Of a DNA stretch of 64,000 nucleotides, positions 52,967-61,538 are shown one piece after another. Each line of letters opens with the position of its first letter. Positions within the stretch are counted from its first letter, which is position 1. A program made the translations under genes and the position numbers. The DNA is from Ephydatia muelleri (lineage: Eukaryota; Porifera; Demospongiae; Spongillida; Spongillidae). The notes under the pieces were generated by a model, which worked only from the letters and a program-made list of their open reading frames with translations, made no database searches and was not told the origin of the DNA. The stretch spans positions 32,593,501 to 32,657,500 of the forward strand of contig JABACO010000001.1 in NCBI GenBank assembly GCA_013339895.1, read 5' to 3'.

Positions 52967-53049
52967 GTTTAACCATCCAGGTTTCAATTCTAATATTATT
53001 CCGCCGCGGGTAAACGTTACCATAGAAACGTCACTATGTATTCATACAG

Positions 53050-53330
53050 GCTGTAGTTGAGCGGAGGGGTAACTTTACACCAATAGTGCTGTCAGTGGAT
53101 GGTTTGCTACACAGAGAGGCCGAACATTTCCTAAAGCGAATGGCAGCCAACCTAGCTGGCTCACAAATGGGAAAAGCCCTATTCTCAAACATGTGGATAT
53201 GTTAGGGCCCGACTGGCCTTTGCTATCATAAGGGCAACCAGTTTGTGTCTAAGGGGCTCACGAGTGAAGTGGAGGAGTGGACTTGGGATGGATAATGGAG
53301 CACCTCTCTACTCTATTTTATAGATTGCTC
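53050..53330 (+). pseudogene. Reverse-transcriptase polyprotein tail, retroelement remnant
   Basis: NFTPIVLSVDGLLHREAEHF then LKRMAANLAGSQMGKALFSN resembles the C-terminal end of a group of invertebrate reverse-transcriptase proteins (P-x-V-x-S-x-D-G-x-x-x-x-E-A-x-x-F-L). The following residues (KGNQFVSKGL) fit the tail of the same group. The retroelement class cannot be decided from this piece. Remnant only. Confidence 0.4.
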
Positions 53331-53334
53331 ATGC

Positions 53335-53945
53335 ATAGCAGCATATGTATACTGGAAGAATTTAATTTCTTTTTACATTATTGTAAATTCCTGTTTTATA
53401 TATTCGGTAAGATAAATATATTCTAGTCTTAAAAAAAAAAAATTCATACATTTATGTTATTAATCCAAAGTGTATTGGACATTATGAAACGACCGTGCAA
53501 GAATATGGCAGCCATTTAAGTGTAGCACACATGAGTAGCTTATCAAAAATGTTTGAAAGAAAAAGACATGCGTTAGGCTACTATTCATGGAAACTATTTG
53601 CAATTTCTTAATGCAGCTCTATTTCCAACTTCTTCGAAGTATTGAACACTCAGCGCAACAACTTAACATCCTTCTAAAATCGATTGTCAAATTATGTGTA
53701 AGTTATGATCTATAATTATTTAATCTTATGTTCTCACGCACGTGATTGCACGTGATCATCAATAGGCCGCGTGAAGAACGGTCGATGGTCTGGAAGTAGG
53801 ACAAATGGCTCAAAAGAAGAAAGGTACAGGCATTTTTAGGATACCATATCGACAATGAAAGTATTTTTATGGCGTACGCACATTGTGCTATATAAATCGA
53901 ACACCTTGATGCCGACTTAATAAAAAAGCAGCTGTTATTTGCATC
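53335..53945. other. No gene seen
   Basis: AT-rich with a poly-A run at about 53,431. Confidence 0.4.
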
Positions 53946-53950
53946 GTTCT

Positions 53951-54164
53951 GGTGTAAGCATGGCGCTTTGATGTGGTGTAAGCATGGCGCATGGTTCTGG
54001 TGTAAGCATGGCGCATGGTTCTGGTGTAAGCATGGCGCATGGTTCTGGTGTAAGCATGGCGCATGGTTCTGGTGTAAGCATGGCGCATGGTTGTGGTGTA
54101 AGCATGGCGCATGGTTCTGGTGTAAGCATGGCGCATGGTTCTGGTGTAAGCATGGCGCATGGTT
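53951..54164. repeat. 24-bp minisatellite, about nine units
   Basis: Unit GGTGTAAGCATGGCGCATGG plus TTCT, nearly identical throughout; the first unit has TTTGATGT instead. No spacers, so not a CRISPR array. It is open in several frames because 24 is divisible by three; the octapeptide repeats there are not proteins. Confidence 0.97.
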
Positions 54165-54410
54165 ATTATTTTCACATATATGCAAGTTACAACTGCACAG
54201 ATAGGTGTACATGTTCTAATCCAATAGTTCTCAACTGTGTGATATTTATCTAAATGGATGTACACATAGCGGTACTTTACATGATGTGCATCTATAGCTG
54301 GTTTGCTTTCGTTTTCCACTTTCTCTTGCTTACTGCATACCCTGAAGTCAGGCTTTCCACCTGCTGGCTCTGGAAAGTGGTTGTGCCCAACCAGTCGTGT
54401 TGGGTAGTTA

Positions 54411-55703
54411 TTATTCTTTTCCACCATTTATTTGTATAGATATTATATCCGTAGTATGCCCTGCTCTATCTACCCCATCCATATGCATGTTATATTGATC
54501 TATTGCTGTGGGTTTTTGTACAATGACATGGCCGAATCCACTTGTATGTAATTTGTGGCAAAGGGTTGGGCTTGTGTAATAGTTGTCAAAATACACATGG
54601 TGCCCTTTCCCAGCTAGATTTTTTACTAAGTCTAGTACCACACGAGTACCTAGGGCATCATCCTTAGTAGTACCATCTTTGCCGGTGTATACAGCAAAAT
54701 TCCAACAATATCCACTTCCAGCTTCAGCCAAAGCCCATGCCTTGATCCCCCATTTGTGTGGTTTCTTGGGCATGTATTGGAGAAATGACAGCCGGCCTTT
54801 GTATTTTATCATCATTTCGTCAACGCTTATCTCCCGTTCCATTTTGTAGCTCTTTTGATAGCTTTCAATCAAAGTAGACAAAAAGTGTCGCACCTTGAAG
54901 AGTTTGTCATGACCCTCTTCTTGCATTGGTATCATTAGACTATTGTCGGCAAGGTGCAAAAATTTTAAATATAAAAGAAACCTATCACGGCTCATAATTT
55001 CATTGAAATTATTGTTTGCAAATGGCCAGCTAGTGTTCCAATAATGGTGAATGTTTGGCATGTTGACAATCCCCATGCAGATAATGAGTGACAGGAACAG
55101 TCTGAATTGAATTCTTGTGAACGGCTTGTTCACAAATTCATTAGCCCTTGCCCGTCGATGCTGTTTTAGGTAAGCTTGATGATTATCGATGTACTGCTGG
55201 CCATACCTGTTTGATTCATCCACAATGTAATCCTGCAGTTCATCGTGGAAGAGCTCAAAGAAGTAGTCAACTGGCTGTTTCCCACTCAAATCCTTCACCA
55301 CACCACACTTCTCGGTGAATTCTGGAATTTTCAACTCATCAGATAATTCTACCACAGCATCACTCTCTGCATAACTTGTCAACGTAGTTTCCTCATTTCC
55401 AATATCAACCTCACTTTGAAATGCAGGCACTACAGCATCAACCACACCTCCCGTCACGTCATTACACCCAACCACCTCCATACAAGCACCATGTATATAT
55501 GTATCGTCCACACCTGCGCCTATTCCTCCTGCCATCTCCACACACGCGCCTCCAAGTTCATGTATATATGCTTCACTCACATCCATTGCCTCTTCATCTT
55601 CGTCCACGTATCCCTGGAACTCGTCATCACTAAAGTCGGAGTCTATATCGTCCATGTACTTGAGCAAAAACTCGGGGTCCGATGGTAGCTTACGCTTCGT
55701 CAT
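54411..55703 (-). pseudogene. piggyBac transposase, near intact N-terminus, deleted C-terminus
   Basis: 430-codon frame from MTKRKLPSDPEFLLKYMDDI at 55,703. It has an acidic N-terminus and then the DDE_Tnp_1_7 domain: PVDYFFELFHDELQDYIVDE, FTRIQFRLFLSLIICMGIVN, ISVDEMMIKYKGRLSFLQYM (first Asp), KPHKWGIKAWALAEAGSGYC and VYFDNYYTSPTLCHKL (second Asp). After GFG it jumps to VIVQKPTAIDQYNMHMDGVD (third Asp region). About 80-100 residues between them are missing compared with the family, and the C-terminal Cys-rich domain is replaced by a short tail. The open frame survives the deletion, so a shortened protein could be made. An element end (CCCTTGAACTGCG next to TTAA) lies 200 bp upstream. It is unrelated in detail to the relic at 1.5-5.8 kb. 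Confidence 0.85.
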
Positions 55704-55831
55704 TGCAATCGTATCGGATTGTAAATTCGTAACGTAAAAAGCATTAGTAGGTAACCCATACTTACGATGACAGCTGTAATTTATCTACGATTGACCGCGT
55801 ATTCCATTAAAATATTTGAACAGTCCCGCTC

Positions 55832-55910
55832 GGCGACTAAAGTCGCCTTCCGCACTGCGCAAGCGCTTCATTTTGGCGACTAAAGTCGCCCGTCGCAGTT
55901 CAAGGGTTAA
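55832..55910. repeat. piggyBac element end: TTAA, CCCTT terminus, paired palindromes
   Basis: TTAA at 55,907-55,910 is followed on the minus strand by CCCTTGAACTGCG, a typical piggyBac terminus at the TTAA target. Inside it are two copies of the hairpin GGCGACT-AA-AGTCGCC (55,832-55,847 and 55,875-55,890). The opposite end was not found. Confidence 0.65.
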
Positions 55911-57160
55911 TAGTACACTGCGTCCCTAGACTACCCAATGGGTTGACCTCATCCTCAACATACCTACGGAGGACTGGTGCTCCATCTTCTTTGCTGGTGG
56001 GTATTTGTCCAGCAGAGCCAACTCTCCCTGGGAGACACGTTCCTCCCAGCTGAGGCTTGACGGTTGGTAGTTTACCAAGCCTAGCCATGCATTAACTTCT
56101 GCTCCCTCATCCAGCATTTCCATGTCACACTTATCAGCATGGGAAGGCTGCAGCGACTGATATGTCACTGTTGGTGGGGGCTTCAGGGTTCATGGCAACG
56201 ACTGGTTTGTCATTGCCACCCTCAACCTAAATCACTGATTTTGCTATTTCTGGGTGGAAGAAGTTGGTTAAGGACATGCCATTGCGGAGAGTGATGGGAT
56301 AAATCGGGAGCATATGGATGAGATGGTGAGTGTATTGGAGGGGTAGGATACAAGTGAGAGAGAGCAAATGAATTTTTTGATTCAAAAATAAATCGCAGTA
56401 GGAGACACCACATGCTGGTTTAGCCAGGGCTATTCTTTGAGAACCTTACTGGACACCTTCGGTGCGAGGGAAAATAGGAGGTAATTGTGGGCACGTTGTG
56501 CATGCCTTTCCCCTCCTTTCTTAACTTCTATGCCAGATTTGGGAGAAGAATCAATCATGGTAAGCAGGAGAGCACAAAATTCAACAATAAAAAAATGTTC
56601 AATGACTCAGATATGGCAATACGTGGAAAGGGCCAACAGGAAAAGCTCCCATGGGTTTCGCAGCCAACCTGAGTACCACCCTAGACTTGCGCCAATTTAA
56701 AACACTGAATGCGGCAAACAGAAGAGGTATCCGACGGAGTTATCTCTAGTCGCCTATTATGCCATACTGGTTTCACCCTTAACGCACCTTGGTATATGGC
56801 ACTTGGGATCTTCATTGGCGGGTGAGTCTATTACGTCGCTCACGAATAAATTTGCAACACTGTAAACGTGTGCGAATGAGCTCCCAACGTCTGTTACATG
56901 GGTATTCATATCCCGTTCGAATATTATTCAAATTAACCAGGGAGGGAGGGGCTCATCGTCCAGAAAACCTGATATGGTTTAGGGTGACTCCCTTAGATCA
57001 CGAGCATCCATAAGCCGGTTTATTTAACCAAATGGCGTATGGCTCGGGCACAAGTATATTGACTTCAATTGGTTTTAATTGAGTGCACCGTGTACAGTCT
57101 AGGCACGAGGATAATGGTTTGTTTATTACTGTTGAGTCACTCTCGTTTCTTAGTCAACAA
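55911..57160. other. Flank of the Penelope-like relic, no clear gene
   Basis: Minus-strand frames at 55,926-56,168 (EVNAWLGLVNYQPSSLSWEE) are open but unrecognised. 56,750-56,820 (CATACTGGTTTCACCCTTAA) repeats at 59,289-59,350, so it belongs to the same repeat family as the Penelope-like relics. Confidence 0.45.
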
Positions 57161-57164
57161 GGAT

Positions 57165-58549
57165 GTAGTTAAGGCCTACTGGCTGCACTGATCCCAAATG
57201 CTGTATCCACATGGTCTTTGTGGATTTGAGCTGTATTTCAGCTTCCGATGGTGTCAGATCATCGATCACTGTGGCAAGTGGTAGGATTCTGACATCCAGA
57301 GGAGTGTGGCCATCGTTGTTAAAGTGGAGCTGTAGCTTCATGCATCCTTTCTGGCGGATCACTTGTAAGTGTCATCCTGCTCTTTGGGCAAACGAGTTAA
57401 TCGTCTGTCCAACATATTGCTTGTGGCATTTGGCACATAAGGTACACGAGGCGTCTGGTGTGACATGTGAATTGCCTGTAAATATAGTGTTGGCATCTAC
57501 TAAGCCTGCTTCTGACTGAGGTGTTGGTCAAGAGAGTAGGGCAAAGTGTGCACAACGAGCTGCCACATTTCGGCACCGTTGCCCTCTGTTTGATGGGGAC
57601 GAGGGAGGGCTCTATATGGTGATCGAGATTTAGAGCAGCAGGGTTGTTGATCTGTTGGAGATGTGTTTGCGCATCTCGGCCATCTGAGCTGCAGAACCAC
57701 CAGTGACCTTCGCTTCGGGCAACCAGATAGGTTAAGTGTTTGTGTCCCTACGAAGGGACGACAGTAGGCCCCAGACCAACTTCGAACGAATTTGGGGTAA
57801 AACTACTTCGTGCTGCAGACTGGTAGCCGGCACGTCGCTCGATGTTCGAACATGTTCCCCTGCCGCTACACCGATAAGTGTTGAGGCGGGAGATGTTTCC
57901 ATCTCAGCGACCTCCGAGGAGGTTCCAGTTAAGAATCCCTCCTCCGGCAGGGCGTGGCGGATTGCCATTTGGGCCGGTGAGCTTGTGGCTTTCGCCGTTT
58001 CAGCTTGCCGTGACAGGGGATTTCTCCCTCTCTGTCATGTCTGGTGGGCCCGGGATTTTACTCTCCTTTTTGTGGGCTACCAAGGCTAGCATTAGCCTTC
58101 GCTGGTCGAATTCTGTGTTAGCCCGACCCAGGCTTTTTTGATAAGTGTGTGTGCACAGCGTCATCCGCAGGCCACACCGCCGAAAGACACCGCTCCCCCT
58201 TAGAATATTGTTGACGCATACCTGCCACTGGTTGCAGAGCTTTGCAACTTGCGAAGTGTGTGTCGACATCCAGCAAGTCTCGTTCCTCCTGTGATATTAG
58301 CATGTCTGCCCAGGACATACCTTCAGGGGTGGGCGATGTGTTAATCGGCTCAGTCCACTGTTCCTCGTCACCAGAGGAGATGACCTCCACCATTTCTACA
58401 GATGGTATCTCTGTAGCTGGTGTTGGTAGGACAATGGGGACATGTAGGTCTCCAATGTCAGGTGACAACATTGTTGCCCCAGTGGCCTTTTTTGCCACTT
58501 TGGCGGCTTCTCCCTCAGTCGTCGTAGAGCCCATGGCTGATTTGGCCAT
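57165..58549 (-). pseudogene. Penelope-like element relic A (ORF1-like part and GIY-YIG tail)
   Basis: From right: MAKSAMGSTTTEGEAAKVAK at 58,549, acidic and Pro-rich sequence (VEVISSGDEEQWTEPINTSP) and PPDMTEREKSPVTAS. From 57,480 leftwards comes a GIY-YIG-type nuclease: a CTLCAKCHKQYVGQTINSFA block (C-x-x-C-x-K-x-Y-V-G-Q-T), MKLQLHFNNDGHTPLDVRIL, and the tail MWIQHLGSVQPVGLNYI, the W-I-x-x-L-x-x-x-x-P-x-G-L-N ending of Penelope-like nucleases. No reverse transcriptase lies between the two parts. Broken and internally deleted. Confidence 0.6.
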
Positions 58550-58559
58550 GTCTGCGTAG

Positions 58560-59690
58560 AGAGAGAGGAGAGAGAGAGAGAAGTGAAATGTATGAGGGTC
58601 CATTAAATCCATTGTGATTTATGGAAAATTTAGGAAGCATCATTTAAACCAAAGTACCGGTTCACCCGACAGGTTTGTTGGGTAGATTCGGTCGTTTTTT
58701 GGCGCAGAGGCCATAAAATATTGACAGCAGGTGTATACAAGCAGGAGGGTAGTAGGCAGAGCAGTGTTTGAGGGAAGGATGGGGAAAACGAATAACAGGT
58801 GGACCGACGAATCAACAATTTGCACATTTCCTCATGACTTTACATAAGACACATATCGTGCCTCGAGGTCAAAACAAAGGAAAAAGATGCACGCAGGTCC
58901 ACCGGTGGTGTATGTATACACAGCTTACCCGACATGGCTTTCAGCAAGGACGGGAAGTAGGCTGTAATCCCGCATTCCGTTTTTCGTTGCTCGTATCGAG
59001 CAAGTTTTTAATTCCTTTGTAACCCCAAAAGATTTTTTTTAAGGGACAGTGGAATCATGGAAGCATGTCAAACAGGTAAAAGACACATACACGTGAGCAC
59101 CAAAATACAAACACAAGGAACCACTGGAAAAAACGTGTACTTACAGCGGTTTGGGCTAGCCACTTGTCGTGGCACCACGCTTTACACAAGAGCCGCTAGT
59201 CACATATTGTACACTTGTTCAAGTCAACTTGCGACTGCAGAGGTAGACCGACGATGTGGAGTTACCTCTCGCCGTTTGTATCCTTTGTACGCCATACCGG
59301 TTTCACCCTTCATGCACCTGTTGGTTTTAGGCACTCGAGATCTTCAGTGGCGAAGTTCCTTTTCACCGACGTGCTCCTTTCTCTGTCACCGTCACGTGTG
59401 CAGAGAGTAAGTTTCCCCGACTCAGCTGGCCTTTATATACCCCTTTCGGATCTAAAAAGTGGTTTGTAGAGTTTAATTCATTTCCGCCCGTTCATAAACA
59501 GGGGGAGGCGGGGCTCCTCTTAACCAACCGGGTCCGGTTAGCGAAAATAAGATTGAGCCCCTCCCATGAATTATTGAGCAAATCAACTCCGTCGATTGAA
59601 GCAATTGACTTTGGGAGTAGTGTACCGTCTGGGCAAGAGTACAATGATTTGTTTATCATTGCTGAGTCACTCGTTCTCGGTCTTCGAGGA
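58560..59690. other. No gene seen
   Basis: Mixed sequence with an AGAG-rich run at 58,557-58,580 and a segment (59,270-59,350) repeated from about 56,740. Short frames show no motif. Confidence 0.4.
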
Positions 59691-59694
59691 TGTA

Positions 59695-60650
59695 GTTCAG
59701 ACCAACAGGTTGCATCGTCCCTAGTCGTTTAAATCCACATGGTCGTCTCTGTGGATTTGAGCTGTGTCTCGGCCTCTGATGGCGTCAACTCGTCGCAGAT
59801 TTTAGCAAGTGGTTGGAATCTGACATCGCGTGGGGTATGGGTTAGCTTCTGCTTCTCATCCATTGCCTCCTTGTCAGGAAGCAAGGTCTCCTCAGCTCGG
59901 CTTTATTCATTCAGGAGGCCTGTCTTGGCTTCCTGCTTGATGGCACGGGCTCTAGAGTATGTCGCCTTGAAGGCATTCCCCTCTAGGCGACTAGCAAATC
60001 TTCCCATGACGGATCAGGAGATTGGTCTTCTCCAAGGCTGCCTTATTCTCGATCTCTCTCCACTCCTTGGTAAACCATGGAGCGGGGTCCTTGGTATGGG
60101 TTTCCTGTGGAAAGACCAAACCAGCCGGCACATTCCTAAGCTCATGGTAGCGAGTTAGGATGTCCACCTGGTGCTTGGCCTTAAGCATGTCCTGGTGTAT
60201 GGACATCAAGTCGTTCCCATAGGAGTCCAGGAGCTTGCGTAGCTGTCCACCCCCAGGTGCAGGAATGCAAGTGGGATGGAAGTAGGCCCCAAACCAACTG
60301 AGGGCGGCAAGCTCGGGGTAAGATCACACTATGTTGCAGGACTGTGCCTGGCACGTCGTTGGGCAGTGAAGCATCTTTCTCTGCCATGGCACTGATGGGC
60401 GCCGAGGTTGGAGACGTCTCCATCTCCGGATCCTCAAAGGAGACCCCAGTTACGGGTGCCTCCTCAGGTAGGGCGTGGCATATTGTAATGGGAGCGAGTA
60501 TGCAGGGGAATTTCTGCTTTTCTGCAACGTTGTCGGGGGATTTCTCCCGCTCCGACACCGAGGGTGGACCAGGGGTTTTACTCCCCACTTTCTGGGCCAC
60601 CACAACCAGCCTGTATGATAGTAGTATATGATACAAACAGATGATACACA
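59695..60650 (-). pseudogene. Penelope-like element relic B
   Basis: Homologous to relic A. ORF1-like sequence runs from 60,650 (LVVVAQKVGSKTPGPPSVSE, METSPTSAPISAMAEK, LVWGLLPSHL), followed by a helical segment (MMSIHQDMLKAKHQVDILTR, LRNVPAGLVFPQETHTKD). The GIY-YIG C-terminal end lies at 59,830-59,695 (DELTPSEAETQLKSTETTMW, then ATCWSELHPR in a shifted frame). The zinc-like start of the nuclease and the reverse transcriptase are absent. By eye about 65-75% identical to relic A, so both are old. Confidence 0.5.
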
Positions 60651-60919
60651 CAAGCACAAGTTCAAGTAATTTTTCTAGCTCTTGTGCACCTGTGATCTAT
60701 ACTGTCTTCACATCTACTACAGGTTCAAAATCATATGGCGCACTCCAATATTTACCTAGCTTACTAAACAAAAATTGCTTTGAAATATTCAATTCATTAA
60801 TGGGTAGCTCCTTACATGTTGCATATCCCATCACTGTGCAGCGAGCCATGACTTGGTGTCAAAAATACGACTCCACTGCTAATTTGAGAGCAACCGTATG
60901 TATTTTGCTCTCAGCCGTC

Positions 60920-61260
60920 AAATTTTGATGCAGTTGCATGGTTCTTCATCACTAGTTGACTTTGAAAAACAGGGACAACGTTAGTGGTCGGCCATATGCA
61001 CTTTGCATTTGATGCCTGTGTGTGCTTGGGTAAAAAATCAGTATGAAGACTCCGATAGTTTACATCCTGGAGATGTACCTGATCACAGGCAGAAGTATTT
61101 TTGATGTCTTGAGTGTGCATCAATACTGATGATACCTAGCTACTTGGTAGATTTACCTTATCACCAGCAAAAGTAAGAATGTGACACCTCTGGTTAAATG
61201 GCATTCAAAGCAGGAATTGTAACCACAGCACGTAGAGAGATAAACATGTACTCACTGTCT
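60920..61260. repeat. Copy of the 10.3-10.85 kb repeat
   Basis: 60,937-61,018 matches 10,352-10,430 (CTTCATCACTAGTTGACTTT, GCATTTGATGCCTGTGTG), 61,045-61,098 matches 10,741-10,796 (TAGTTTACATCCTGGAGATG), and 61,190-61,230 matches 10,820-10,860. In both places a P-like 3' end lies 500-700 bp to the right. Confidence 0.75.
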
Positions 61261-61538
61261 TGCCCTCAATAGCCTCATAGATACTTACCCTTTTCTTCAA
61301 AGTACATACTTGTTTGCGGAGTTTATTTTATCTACTTCTTTATGTTCCTAATTGATTGTTTTGTCTTAAGTTACTCTCTTCATTATTGATCACACCAACT
61401 TTGTATCGATTAAACTTGCATTCATACTAAATTGAAATGCATGCACCGAAATTTACCTGGCCTTTGTCAGATATGGTTTTCACAGTAAAAGGCCCCAATT
61501 ATTTTCTCATGAGCTTTGCTCCCATTCGGCTTTCCTGT

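Noticed and set aside
53951-54164. Possible CRISPR-like array
   Set aside because: Units are contiguous with no spacers, and the context is eukaryotic; it is a minisatellite.
53888-54427. Frames of octapeptide repeats (HAPCLHQN, RTMRHAYT, CKHGAWFW)
   Set aside because: Translations of the 24-bp minisatellite in different frames.
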